DNA of 64,000 bases, from contig JAVLRN010000003.1 in the NCBI GenBank assembly GCA_032821775.1, positions 1,488,001-1,552,000 on the forward strand, written 5' to 3'. This document shows, one piece after another, positions 12,079 to 23,511 of the stretch (positions are counted from its first letter, which is position 1; every line of letters starts with the position of its first letter). Under the pieces are notes generated by a model, which was not told the origin of the DNA, made no database searches, and was given only the letters and a program-made list of their open reading frames with translations. A program made the translations under genes and the position numbers. This DNA is from Sanguinoderma infundibulare. Taxonomy: Eukaryota > Basidiomycota > Agaricomycetes > Polyporales > Polyporaceae.

Positions 12079-12810
12079 TGCGAGGCCGACAAGACAAAAG
12101 ACCGATCGGATGGACCGGGGCGAATAGCTGTTCTATTGTTTGCGCGGAACCAGGCAGGAGGATTGTTGATCGAGGCCGTGTGTAGGACCATTCTAGCTTT
12201 GCACTTGCTTTGCACATTGAAAGGAGTGCGGCGTATTGGTGTCGCGGTATTTTGTGGGGGGAATTGGAGTGTATTGATCACTGGGTGGCGGATTGGGCGG
12301 ATGACGAGGGGTGGCGGGGGTCTCGCTGGTGGGGAGAGAGAGGCTGAGTGGAGGACTGATATTTGTCGTCTCTCTCTCTCTGACCTCTTTGGTGGCTCCT
12401 CCTTTTCTCTGTTGTGTCTCTCTCCGTCTCTCTTCACCTTCTATCCTATATATCTCTACCTCTTTATATACGCGCCAAGTTCTTTCCTCGGCCGACCACT
12501 CTAATCGCCCCAAGGCTTTTCTTCTCGGAAACCGCAGCAGACCTGCAAATCTTGCCATCCACCCCGTCCACCGCAAAGTTCTAGGGAGAGAGATAGACGT
12601 GCCCATCCTACTGCTTGATTCCACCACAAGAACCCCCCTCTGAAACCTCAGGTGCGAAAATTAACAGCCCCATCCCTGACGCTCCGCCCTGACAGCTCGC
12701 CTTCTCTTACAGCTGTATTTTTTCCTCGTTCATTTCCCGCCCTCCGCGCTCGAACCAGCCTTCTCACCGGAACCACAAGCTTTCATATATCCCCGATCTT
12801 TTATCACGCT
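12079..12810. other. Promoter and CT-rich leader of the Q-rich gene
   Basis: A run of alternating TC lies at about 12364-12382, and further CT-rich DNA continues to about 12750. This resembles the pyrimidine-rich promoters and leaders of highly expressed fungal genes. TATA-like stretches occur at 12447-12474. No coding frame here is convincing. Confidence 0.45.
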
Positions 12811-14268
12811 ATGGCCGCCACTCCTGCTCCCAACCCTCGCGCGTCCCTTCTCGCCGGTCTGCGTACCGGAGGTGTCCGTTCTGCATCGGGATCTATGCCA
12901 AACGTGCCGCACACGGCAGCGCCCGGCGGCACCTTCAACATACCCCGTATCATCGCACCGAACCAGGAGGACAACTTCTTCCCGCCCGAGGAGGAAGATG
13001 AACTTTCAAACATGATGTCCCAGAACCTGTACATCCACAACACCCGCTCTCGTCAGGCGCCTGTCACCGCCGCTGTTGATGGCATCCCCAATCGTTTCCA
13101 GTACCAACAGCAGCAGGCGATGAACATGCACGGCACGGCATTCAATCCGCTCCAGGCCATGAACCAGAATCAGCTTCAGCAAGTCCAGCTCCAGTTGATG
13201 CAGATGGAGCTCGCCCGCATGCAGGTACGCAGTTCCTATGCTTCCTCGACGAATCTGGACACTGACCTGTTCGTGAAGGCTCTTCAGGCTCAACAGTACC
13301 AGGCTGAGCTCCTCGCGGCCCAGGCCCAGGCGGCGCAGCAACGTCAGCGTCACGTACAACAAGGCAACCGACGGGCCGCGTCCTATGCCGTGCCCTCCAC
13401 CGCTGGCCCGACCAACACCTCGTTTGATATCCGCTCCACGACCATGAACCAGATGCGTCGAGCCAACCAGGCCGATCAGCTGCGCTCGAAGCTGGGAGTT
13501 TCCGACGACCAAGTGCCCATGACTGCCGCCCTCAATGGCAAGTTCGGCAGTCGCATCGGGTCGGGCAAGTACGACTCTGATGAAGACGACTTCTCTTCTA
13601 TCGGTGCGCGTCCCCCGGCGACCCCCAACTATACCACTGTTATCAGCGGTGGTACATCCCTCGGTGCGCCGACCACGCCCAACGTACAGTCCAAGTCGGA
13701 TGCCGCCGTCTCCTGGCGTCGTGCTCCTGGCAGCAACTCGGTCTTGAGCGCCAACCGCGCCGTTTCGTCTCCAACTGTGAGGGTGACCCCTCCCCCCGGC
13801 GAGCGTATCTCTCCCCCTCCCGGGCTCCCCACTGGCAAGGCGCGGCCGACCCCGTTGCGGTTCACTGCCGAGACGTCCAACCCTGTTGTTTCTGCTGTCG
13901 CCATTGACACTAATGGCGTCGACGCTGATGACAGCTCCGCGTCGTCGAAGTCGAACTCGTCCCCGAGCACTCCTCATTCCACCAGCTCGGTTGATGTCCC
14001 TCCTCTGTCACCCCGCGAGGAGGCTTCGAAGAAGCTATTTGAACTGGGGATAGGTCGCCAGGTACCTGCCATCAACGTTATCGTGCCCCAGGACTCCCAG
14101 ATGGTCGTTCACCGTCTGGTCAGCGCCCCTGTGCGTCAACCTCGTGGCCCTCCGTCCAACAACGAGGAGCTTGTCCCCAAGAATTTTGCGACGCGCAGCA
14201 GGCGCAAGGCCGTCGACGCCCTCCTGGGCCACGCCCGCGAGCGCCAGGTCATCGTCGAGGCGTACTAG
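12811..14268 (+). CDS. Conserved-looking Gln-rich protein of unknown function
   Basis: A single long frame, probably with one in-frame 54-nt intron (13225-13278: donor gtacgc, branch ctgac, acceptor gaag), gives 467 aa if spliced and 485 aa if not. No known domain is recognised. Visible parts are a short N-terminal ASLLAGLRTGG motif, an acidic patch PPEEEDELSNMMSQ, a Gln/Met/Leu-rich probable coiled coil (about residues 90-175), Ser/Pro-rich linkers with several SP/TP sites, and a conserved-looking C-terminus with FATRSRRKAVDALLG. Strong C-ending codon use and the CT-rich leader suggest high expression. The Q-rich and SP-rich make-up fits an RNA-binding-complex or regulatory scaffold protein, but that is only an inference. 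Confidence 0.75.
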   Translation: MAATPAPNPRASLLAGLRTGGVRSASGSMPNVPHTAAPGGTFNIPRIIAPNQEDNFFPPEEEDELSNMMSQNLYIHNTRSRQAPVTAAVDGIPNRFQYQQQQAMNMHGTAFNPLQAMNQNQLQQVQLQLMQMELARMQVRSSYASSTNLDTDLFVKALQAQQYQAELLAAQAQAAQQRQRHVQQGNRRAASYAVPSTAGPTNTSFDIRSTTMNQMRRANQADQLRSKLGVSDDQVPMTAALNGKFGSRIGSGKYDSDEDDFSSIGARPPATPNYTTVISGGTSLGAPTTPNVQSKSDAAVSWRRAPGSNSVLSANRAVSSPTVRVTPPPGERISPPPGLPTGKARPTPLRFTAETSNPVVSAVAIDTNGVDADDSSASSKSNSSPSTPHSTSSVDVPPLSPREEASKKLFELGIGRQVPAINVIVPQDSQMVVHRLVSAPVRQPRGPPSNNEELVPKNFATRSRRKAVDALLGHARERQVIVEAY

Positions 14269-15249
14269 AGTTTTCGCCTCGATGTGCGACCCTGCGACAC
14301 TCACCCTGCCCTGCGCTTGCATCCTCAGATAACACCAACTCGACGGACTGTTCCTGACTAATGATGACGGAATTGTACGATATATTTTCTGGACGAAGTT
14401 GCTCTCCCCCCACCCGTTCACTTTCATTTTGCCTTGCCAACGTATTTAAGGAGCGTGCGTGCCTCGAACCAGGACTCTCGTATGCAGATTGGCCTGTGCC
14501 CATACTTTCCTTTCCTTTCTCTTACCCCCCTTCCCCTCCTCGCAAATGATTCCGGATCCATTCACCCCTTCCTTTCCTTCACCACCACCCTCCCCCTTTC
14601 CTGTGCCATCTGCCGTTTCCCCGCCCTCGTCGTCGCTGAAGTCCGGCTGCGTCGGTGGTCGATGACGGAGTGGGACGTACGATGGACGGCCTTGACCACG
14701 CGGCTCCCAAATCTGGTGCCGCGCTGGGATATCTTCCAAATGCTTGTGGAATTCCGTGGTTCTTACTAGGGTCAAGTTCGAGTAGTGACATGGGCGGCGA
14801 CCGCGGTCGCGCGCATGTTTGTTAGCGCAGCGGTGTAGTGGGACGGCGCAGGGAAGCAGCGCTTCCCCGGGTCGCGAACGGTACGGTCCTCGCTGTATGG
14901 AGGATGGCAGCCTCGACGCAGAAGGACGCGCGTACGTGAGAGGTGTCGCGCGAGGGTTGTGGCGTGCCATCCGCACGCAGTGTATATGCACTCGTACACA
15001 GTACCTGTTTACATACGTACTTGCCAGCACGTTCTCGTTGCGTTTGTTCCCATTGCATAAATCCAATCGAGTACGGTAATTGCATTCATTCGCTTCTCTA
15101 AAAGCCATGTATGCGGGAGGCACTCCGTAGTGCGCTGGGCGAGAGCAAGAATCTGAGGTATACAGATAGATACTAACACAATAGTGCACACAGCAGGTCA
15201 TGGAAGGGTACAACAGCTACATTGCTGGCCCAACTTCACGGTGGCACCC
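14269..15249. other. Convergent 3' region
   Basis: This stretch lies between the convergent ends of the Q-rich gene and ARP4. It is pyrimidine-rich at about 14490-14640. A 255-codon minus-strand open frame in it has no recognisable features and reads like antisense of non-coding DNA. I see no RNA gene. Confidence 0.45.
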
Positions 15250-17076
15250 CTACTTACACCGCTGTCCAACAATCGCCCTTCCATGCTCCTGTTAGGACGC
15301 AAAGATATTAGCCATGCTCAAGCTCAAGCTTTGTAAGAGGCTTACCTGCCACTCCTCCCTACTGATCCACAATTGGTGGAACGTACCCAGACTCGCGAGA
15401 ATGCTTCCACCGAGCCACCCGCCGTATCGTCGCTCGGTGGGGTTGCCAGGTGCGTGAATTTTGACCTGAGGAAGGGTCAACAGAGCGTTGTCCGACACAT
15501 GACGGGAGGCTCACGTGTTGGAAGTGCCTCCCCATATCAGCTGCAAGCCGGTCCGCGAAACCAGCGAAGAGGCTCCCGCCGCCGGTGAGGACGACGTTGC
15601 CCAAGAGGACCTGGCGGAGATCGTGGTCGCACTGCTGGATCGAGCTCACGATCAACGCGGGCACCGTCTTGGGCAGGTTCGGGTTCGACGCCTGGGCGCA
15701 GGATCAATCAAAACATGTCCATATATCCGTGTCCATGCGCAAGCGAGACGCGCACCATGAGCGCGGCGGAGTGCATGAAGAACTGCTCGCCGACGGCGTA
15801 CCGCTCGACGCCGGTGAAGTAGTTGTTGTAGCCGGTCGGGAACTCGTAGTGGCGCGCACCCTGGGTGTTGGCGAACTGGTCGTTCCAGCCCTGGGGGAGG
15901 ACGCCGGCGATGCTTTGGGTCCACTCCTCGACCTCACGGTTTTCGGCCCAGGCGCGCCAGGTGTCGGTCGTGCCCGCTTGTCGCTCTTCGCGGAGGGTGA
16001 ACTTGGGGGGGACGCCGGCATCTACTGGCTTCCGGCCCAGATGTGAGAGGGGTTGAGGCGGACAGGGAGGAAGGACAGAAAGAGTGAGTTCCTTCCAGGA
16101 GTGCAATTTGATGTGAAGAACGATAGACATACTGTTCGGCTGGCGATGAGGTGGTGGGGAATGAGTTGTATGCCTTGGCGTGTTTGGGAGGGACTTGTAA
16201 GTAGGTGTTTCGCGTGAGCGTGCACGAGTTGTGGCAATGCACAATGCATGAGACCTTGTTGAACATGACGGTTCAGAAACGTGGACCGGGACGCGTGATA
16301 GCGAGAGGAGCCGACCTTTCCTCAAGACGAAGCCGTCGACTACGGGGGTGACGCTCGCCGTTGACTGGCCGATATCAATGACGAGTGCTGAGCCCTTCCC
16401 AGCGGCAAAACTGTTCCACAGACGCGATAAACACTGCGAGCAGCAGAAGTGCGAGGAGATACTGACGCGTTCAGCACACCGGTGTTCGCGATGTAGAATG
16501 CGGGGACTTGAAACTCCTCGAACATGATCTCGGCCATACGTTCCCGGTTTGCGGGCGTATTCCACGGCGCTTCGGTGACCAGGACGGGGTGTTCTGAGGC
16601 ATTGCAGCGCATGACCTCCGAGAAGGCATGGGTGATCAGTGGCGGCACGGCGTCGAAGCTCTGAACTGGATTACACGCGCGACGGGGTTGAGTGAGGCAT
16701 AGAGGGACGACAAGCAGTGTGACGCACTCAATCCATCGTGCATGGGATTCCCAATCTGCATCCCACTCCGCCAAAGCTGGGGTCCGTTCTGGCCCATGTA
16801 TAGCTTGATTTTGGATTTTGGTGTTTGCGGCTGCTCACCCTCCGCTGCCCCTGCCTCGCTCATCATGACATCTACGCCGTTCGCCTCCGAGGGCTCCTGG
16901 GTGTATCCGAATGACGTAGAGACGATAGCCTTGGGGGTGTCGTCGCCCGCGTACCCCGCGCGGAGCGAGGACGAACCAAAGTCGAGGACGAGCGCCGCGA
17001 CTTCGTCTGCAGGAACGGTGAGCATGCTGGTCGAATCCCAAGAAAAAGGGTGCTTGCCTCCGCCGTAGTTGACCAT
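15250..17076 (-). CDS. ARP4: Actin-related protein 4 (Arp4; INO80/SWR1/NuA4)
   Basis: Eight exons (17076-16728, 16665-16467, 16410-16316, 16254-16133, 16028-15756, 15691-15515, 15465-15346, 15288-15250) give 457 aa. Actin-fold motifs are present: [17 protein letters not shown] (phosphate loop 1), [40 protein letters not shown] (phosphate loop 2), [18 protein letters not shown] and [19 protein letters not shown]. The [12 protein letters not shown] segment followed by [12 protein letters not shown], and the long loop holding [13 protein letters not shown], place it with Arp4/BAF53 rather than actin. Arp4 is shared by the INO80, SWR1 and NuA4 complexes and acts in the nucleus. All exons join in phase and the gene looks intact. 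It is transcribed divergently from ERB1. Confidence 0.94.
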
Positions 17077-17285
17077 TTTGTGAGGAGAGTGGAATCGAGG
17101 ACGCGTCTGGGAGAGCAAGACTCCAGTCCCGCCGATGCGCGAACACAACCCGATCTCATCTCGCGCTCTCGCTCACGTGCGTGCAATCCAAGGAAATTTC
17201 GTAGGCGCGCGTTGTTTCGCGTACGCTTTCCCTCCCTCGAAACTCACTGCTGCCCGGGCTGTCATCTCTTTCGAGCCTTCGTACC
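17077..17285. promoter_or_regulatory. Divergent promoter, ARP4 / ERB1
   Basis: The start codons of ARP4 (minus) and ERB1 (plus) are 209 bp apart. The ERB1 ATG has a good Kozak context (accATGG). The pairing of a chromatin-remodeller subunit with a ribosome-assembly factor suggests growth-linked co-expression, which is an inference. Confidence 0.6.
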
Positions 17286-20260
17286 ATGGTTGCTGCTGCG
17301 GAGTTGACGAAGAACTCAAAAAAGCGCAAGTCCGCGCCGGAGCAGGAGGATCCGGCTCCCCTACCTTCTACCTTCCCCCAAGACGTCGGCCTAGAGATGG
17401 GTAGCGAAGACGAGGGCGAGGAGGTAGACGACGCATCTGACGGAGGGGTCGAGGAGTTTCCAGAGATTGACGCAAGAAGTGATTCAGAAGATGACGACTA
17501 TGTTGCGGACAGTGCGAGTGGAGACGAGTCCGAGGAGGAAGATGAAGAGGAGGAGGAGGAGGAGGAGGAGGAGGAGGAGGATGAAGAGTCCGAAGACCTT
17601 TCAGACGAGGAGGAGCGCCGGATATTCCCCAAGGCGAAAACTATCATCTCGGATATCACTGGTCAACCGAAACGCGTGTATCCTGAGATTGAGCCCGACT
17701 ACGATTCGGACTCCTCAACAGAAGATGTGCGGCAGCGATTTCACCGTCCACATGCACCTGTCGTGTTTGCTGAATAAATGTTTATATACCCTAGACCCCC
17801 AACCGCGTCGGCAACATACCAATGCATTGGTACGACGATCTACCGCATGTAGGGTACGATATTAACGGGAAGAAGGTTCTCCGTCCCGCCCGAGGAGACG
17901 AGCTGGACAACTTCTTGAAGACGGTGGAGGACCCGGAGTCATGGTGAGTGCTCGCGAGCTAACGCGCCATTTACACCTCGTAAACTTCCCCTAGGATCTC
18001 CGCGTTCGACAAAAATACACAGATAGACAAGCCTCTTACACCTGAGGAACTGGATATCATCCGACGGTTACAGGAGAACGAGAATCCCGACGCCAACTAC
18101 GACCCGTACGAGCCCACCGTGGAATGGTTCACCGGGAAGGGCAAGGAGGAAGTTATGCCTCTGTCCGCCGCACCCGAGCCAAAGCGAAGATGGATTCCCA
18201 GTAAGTGGGAGAAGCAGAAAGTCATGAAGATAGTTCGCGCTATCCGCCAAGGCCGTATACTCCCTAACAAGCCCAAAACCGCATCCACCGAGACCCAATT
18301 TTACGCCATCTGGAACGACGAGCCGTCCAACGCGCCCGCACCCCTCCCCGCACCCAAACCCCGCCTACCTGGACACGCAGAGTCGTATAACCCTCCAGAA
18401 GAATACCTCCCCACCGAGGAGGAACGGAAGAAGTGGGAGGAGACGGACCCAGAGGATCGCGAACGCGACTTCCTGCCCCAGAAACACAGCGCATTGCGTC
18501 TGGTACCCGCGTACGACCAGTTCATTAAGCAGCGGTTCAACCGTCAGCTGGATCTGTACCTCGCGCCTCGCGTACAGAGGGTGAAGTTGCAGATCGACCC
18601 GGAGAGCTTGATTCCGAAGCTGCCGAGCCCCAGTAGTCTGCGACCGTTCCCGGTTTACCGGAGCCTGCAGGTGCCGCATGACACAAAGCGTGTTCGTGCG
18701 ATTAGCGTCAGTCCGGATGGCGGTTGGGTCGTGACTGGGGACGAGGGCGGAGTTGTGCGGTTATGGGAGGTCATGGTCGGGAAGGAGGTTAAGCGGTGGA
18801 CGTTCAAGAGCAAGATCGGGGCTGTAGAGTGGTGTCCACGGACAGACGTCAGCTTCTTCGCCATCGCAGTGTACGTCACAACGTTGTTTACACCTCATTA
18901 TTGTGCTAACATTGCTTCTTCTATCCCAGCGAGGACCACATACACTTCGTCATCTCACCAAATCTTCCTAGTCCTATCCTGACCGTCACGCAGAATGTTC
19001 TCGCACCCCCCAACCTCCCACCAGCCGCCGGCTTTCCCTCGCCCGTCAAGTGGTCATCAGTGCCCGCTGCGACATCATCATGCGACGCCCCCATCCTGAC
19101 CCTCGGCCTCCCATCCTCACCGGAGCCGCCGAAGCAGCTCGTGTGGCACCGGAAAGGCGATTATCTCGCATCAGTATGTACGTATGCTGTCTTTCTCTCT
19201 TTCCTTATCAGAAGTGGAAACCATTGGGCTGACCAAACCCTCTGGCGTTCCGTAGCGGAAGGCCAATCAGGCGTCTGGATTCACCAAATATCCCGACGCC
19301 ACTCGCAAGCGCCGTTCAAGAAGGTGAAGGGAGCCGTGCAGCTTGTTCTCTTCCACCCGTCAAAACCGCACTTCTTCGTCGCAGTACGTATATTCATCAC
19401 GGGTCCGGTCTCGGTGTTTATGAATCAAGCTCTGATTGACCTTTCTCCATTCCTCCCGGTCCGATCGCTCGCGTTACTTTCCTATCGATCCTGCCGTCTG
19501 TCATAGACGCAGCGGTATGTGCGAATGTACAACCTCGCGGAACAGACACTGCTCAAAACGTTGACGCCTGGCACGCGCTGGATATCGTCCATGGACGTCC
19601 ACCCGTCGGGCGACCACCTCATCGTGGGCGGGTACGACAAGAAGCTGTGCTGGTTCGACCTCGAGCTGAGCGACAAGCCGTACAAGATCCTCCGGTACGT
19701 ACATTGTTTCCTAGCCAACGCCGACCGCCGATTAGCATCCGCTCGTTCTATTCGCATGAGCACGTTCGCCGCCCACGGTTAACGCGATTGCTGCCGAGAC
19801 GTGGGCTTCCGGACGCGTGCCGACGGTTCTCGTGTGCCTTCATATTGCTCGCTTTTTGTCCAGCGTTCGCCCACCGAGCTGCGACCCGTCCTCCGGGCTG
19901 CTCATCTTTACGTCTTGTCCCTCGCGTCTCTTTTGGACTGCCTGATGTCGGGACGTTGGCGCTGACGGGCTGAGACTGACGTGGTCGTTTGGCAGGTATC
20001 ACGCTCGTGCGCTGCGCTCTGTCGCATTCCATCCGACGTACCCGCTCTTCGCGTCGTCGTCCGACGACGGCTCGATCCAGGTCTTCCACGCGCGGGTGTA
20101 CAACGACCTGATGACGAACCCGCTCATCGTGCCGCTCAAGATCCTCCGGGGGCACGAGGTCAAGGACGGGCTGGGGGTGTTCGCCGTGCGGTGGGTGCCG
20201 CGCCAGCCGTGGCTGGTCAGCGCGGGGGCGGACGGGCAGGTGTCGGTGTGGTGTAGCTAG
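17286..20260 (+). CDS. ERB1: Ribosome biogenesis protein Erb1 (BOP1), PeBoW complex
   Basis: Seven exons (17286-17726, 17795-17943, 17995-18870, 18930-19177, 19256-19383, 19507-19694, 19996-20260) give 764 aa. After a strongly acidic N-terminus with a Glu run near residues 86-100, the BOP1NT domain follows ([41 protein letters not shown]), then a C-terminal WD40 propeller ([49 protein letters not shown]). Erb1 works with Nop7 and Ytm1 in 27S pre-rRNA processing and 60S assembly in the nucleolus. The sixth intron is 301 nt, about five times the local norm. All junctions are in phase, and the length matches the family. Confidence 0.96.
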
Positions 20261-21652
20261 TTTGAAGTCCGTTGGGTTTGGGTGGTGGCCTGTGTGTAGT
20301 CTATTTGATGGGACGATGCTGCTTGTATTGTGGCCCGTAGAAAGACGCAGGGGTCGGGCTATTCCGAGTGAATCTAATTCTCTCCCTGCCCTTGGTCCTT
20401 CTGACATGGCATCGACAGGACTAGGACTAGTAGGCTGCGTCGGCTGCATGATGACTGCAATGAGGAGTGCATGGATGGATGGTGCTCATGACTGCCGTAG
20501 TTGTAAAATCTTCGTGGCTTCTGACGGAGAAGCTTGCGGTATATGTGCTCTAATTGCGGCTGCTGTCAGAAGTTTATGACAGCGACTATTGGCCGCGGCG
20601 TTTCCGCGTCCGGCAAGTTGGCGCCGCCATGGAGGCACGTTCCCCAAGGAGCAACGGCGGATGGTGCAAGTTCGTTGCCGTGCTTTGCGGAGGCTTCTGC
20701 AAAGCCTCGTGTGCGGATCCTGCGGATCGTCAGAATCGGCACTCGACGGTGCAACTAGCGTGTGCGAGCATACGTGCGTACTTTTTAATTTTGGAGGCCC
20801 CCCACGTTGCAACAAATGCAAGTCGGCTGGAGGGGATCAGTTCCGCGAATGCGGCGCGGAGACTTTTACGTGAACGGGCAGGGCTCGAGCAAAGATGAAA
20901 CCCGAAAGTTAACCGCGCATGTGGTCATAGACGCCGTGCCACGCAGCGCACATGAGGCGTCTCGGAGCCTCGGCCGCGGAAGGGTGGGTGCACTGAAGAC
21001 ATGATAGAGATGGCGGATGTCAGACGAGCGAACGGACGAGGAGAGGTCGAGGAGAGGTCGACGGAAGCAGAAAGCGAGTCATTGCGGATGACGAGTACGA
21101 TGCCTTCCCAGAGAGGCAGGAGCTGCCAGATCTGGCGATTGAGTGTGGACGGGATCGGGCTCAGTCTCTCCGATCGCATGGGGCCGATCGCACCGGTGGG
21201 CGACTGCTCGTCTCCCTCTCCCACCACCCAGCTGCATATAATTTCCCACTCGTCAGCGGAGCCGTCCGTTGCCAACTTTGTTCAGCAGACAAATCAAACG
21301 AGTCTAGTCTCAGATCAACGGATACAGAACAGACTAGCCATGAATGCGAGTACAAGGGCGCGCGGGCGGAGCAATTATCGCCATATCGCCCATGGACGCC
21401 AGCAGGAGGCGCGGTTGTGAGAACAAGGGAGCGGCGAAAACGGCCAACTGGCGCGCAAACTTTGCTGTCGGACGGCAGGGAGGTTCCTGCATCGGACCAA
21501 GGCGACACGTGCCGTAAGGTCGCGTCGGGAGCCTTTAAGTAAATCGATTTGTCGCGTCCCAGCCGTCTGTCCTTTCCCTCCGTCCCCTCCTCGTTTCCCC
21601 GTCCATCGTCCGCCATCCCTCGGCTGCCGTTCTTCCTGCTCAGCCTTCAACC
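20261..21652. other. Intergenic region, no gene recognised
   Basis: It holds the ERB1 3' end and the promoter of the 6-TM protein gene. Short frames at 20534-20900 and 21001-21420 have no recognisable content. A small tandem repeat of gaggagaggtc units lies near 21041-21061. I see no RNA gene. Confidence 0.45.
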
Positions 21653-23511
21653 ATGGTCGATTGGGCGTCGCAAAAGGAGGTCCAAAGGGAGACCGGTGTG
21701 TTTCTTTATTGTTCGTCTTCACATCCACTTCTCATCCTATGTCCCCTCCAGCTGCCTACGCCAATGTCGTGTTTGCCACCTTCGGTCTTTACGTTTGGGA
21801 GGTCTTCCAGACTTCGGATTTTGAGATGTCGTTCTTTGAACGCAAACGGAAATTCAAGTTACGCTTGGTCAGTTGATGTCTCCCCCTTCCCTGAGCCCAT
21901 CACTGATTATACTCCCACATCTGCAGAGTATGCATGCACTTCTCCATCTCTCGCTGACCCCAGCTAAACACAACCTACAGTCCCGACCTTCATTGCTCGT
22001 TACCTCTTAATCCTGTCCATCTCTGCCCTGTGCGTTCCCTAGACCTCTTTCTATCATCGGCCCCATTGACTTATTATTCTTCGCAGCATGGCCTCCTTCA
22101 CCGTCAAGTTTCCTGTCCGTCGACCCTTCCCAATGCTTGTGCTACAGTCTGCTAATTCAATTCCAGATCAACTGCGGAGCTTTGTTCACCTTCATCTCCG
22201 TAAGCCCCCTTTTCAATTACAGGATAGCATCAACATATTCTCTAACCTCACGTCACGCAGGTGTCGGGAAACTTGTCCATCATCTGCGCTTCGATCACGC
22301 TTATGCTGCGGACGTAAGTCGAGCTGTCAGTCTCACTCCCGCCTATCACTGATTCCTCTCGCCCTTTCCCGTCGTTCTGCCGTTCGCCAATCGCCTGCAA
22401 CAGCATCGCGGTATGGGAACGTACCCTCCCGATCACGGTTGCGCTTGGCGTGTTGTGCCTTGCCCACACCGCTCTCCTCTTCCGTGGCATGTTCATCATG
22501 TCTGCAGCGTACAGTCCCGGCAGCCAGGCGTGCGTCATATCGGCATTGACGAACATCAACAGAGTGTTTTTGAGTGTGACATACTGGGCGAGTGAGTGGC
22601 ATTAGTTATTGCTGCCAGGCATGCCTCAAGGCGTGTGGGTTCATCACGAGAACTGTGGTGCTGAGATTGTTATCGTACCTCAGCACTGGGCTTCAACCTC
22701 ACTCTTACTGTGCTTCACGTCGTGGGCCTCATGAAGAGTGAGGATGGAGGGAGCGTCTGGGATCTGCTCTTCAAGAAGGGTGTCATTTACTACTTCGCCG
22801 CCTCCATGTTCAACGCGGTACCAGCAGTAGGCCCTTTTCCGCCATGTTGGTTGCTCTGCTATGCTGACGCAACTGTCTTGAATAGGTTTTCAGCATCTTG
22901 AATCTGAACTGTGAGTATATTCCATGTCATCCCGGTGTTGCGCGTTCTGATCTAACTTTTTCCAGTGATTATGAACCTGTAAGCCATCGTGCTTGCACAT
23001 GATTAGGCGTGACTAATGATCAACTCGTTTTCAGCATAACCACAGTGAGTGTCTGATCTTCTTGGTTTTTGGCTGCCAACTTATGCTTTGGGTGCAGGTT
23101 CCCGCTGCCGCTATGACGTCAGTTCCGAAATATCTGCTTCAGTTGCGACCGTTTACTTAACCATCTTGTAGCGTTGTGGCTGGCACGAGGACAGTGACGC
23201 GACTCCCTGAGGTTGACGATGACGACGACATCTATGTGCACAGTGCAACCCAACTTACCGCAGCTCGCCTCCCCAATGCGACCTCCATTCGGTTCCAAAA
23301 CAAGGTTCCCCGGTATCCTCCACGGCCGGAGGTGCACGTCACCACGGACCAAATTGTCATGGAAGATTATGAGTGAGTACTGCCCTTTGCGGTTCAACGT
23401 GATGGATGGCTCATACAACCTCCTCGCCGAAGCAGGCCTAGCCCGTCTTCTGTGAACGACAAGACGCCGTCGCTGACCGGTGACGATAAGTCGACATTCG
23501 ACGCTGTATAA
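21653..23511 (+). CDS. Multi-pass membrane protein, basidiomycete-type, many micro-exons
   Basis: The model uses 15 exons: 21653-21695, 21752-21867, 21927 (one base), 21981-22029, 22087-22114, 22167-22199, 22261-22313, 22404-22591, 22684-22826, 22886-22910, 22966-22978, 23035-23044, 23098-23117, 23172-23372, 23436-23511. It encodes 332 aa. About six or seven TM segments are visible (VVFATFGLYVWEVF, FIARYLILSISAL, LSIICASITLMLRTIAVW, ITVALGVLCLAHTALLF, LGFNLTLTVLHVVGL, GVIYYFAASMFNAV), followed by an acidic cytosolic tail with VDDDDDIY. The layout matches the large, uncharacterised Agaricomycete family of serine-rich multi-TM proteins. The one-base exon A at 21927 is the only GT-AG solution I found that keeps the frame. 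The donor of exon 5 is uncertain: gtccgt at 22115 or gtcaag nine bases earlier. Function is unknown. Confidence 0.82.

Noticed and set aside
13006..13977. 323-codon minus-strand frame inside the Q-rich gene
   Set aside because: It is an antisense shadow of strongly codon-biased coding sequence. The plus-strand product has the coherent composition.
14446..15213. 255-codon open frame on the minus strand
   Set aside because: It lies in the convergent 3' region of two well-supported genes, has no domain-like content and erratic composition. It is probably chance in GC-rich DNA.
19695..19995. C/D or H/ACA snoRNA in the long ERB1 intron
   Set aside because: A tgatg-like element is present only near the 3' end, and no paired C and D boxes with a terminal stem could be found by eye, so I report only the long intron.
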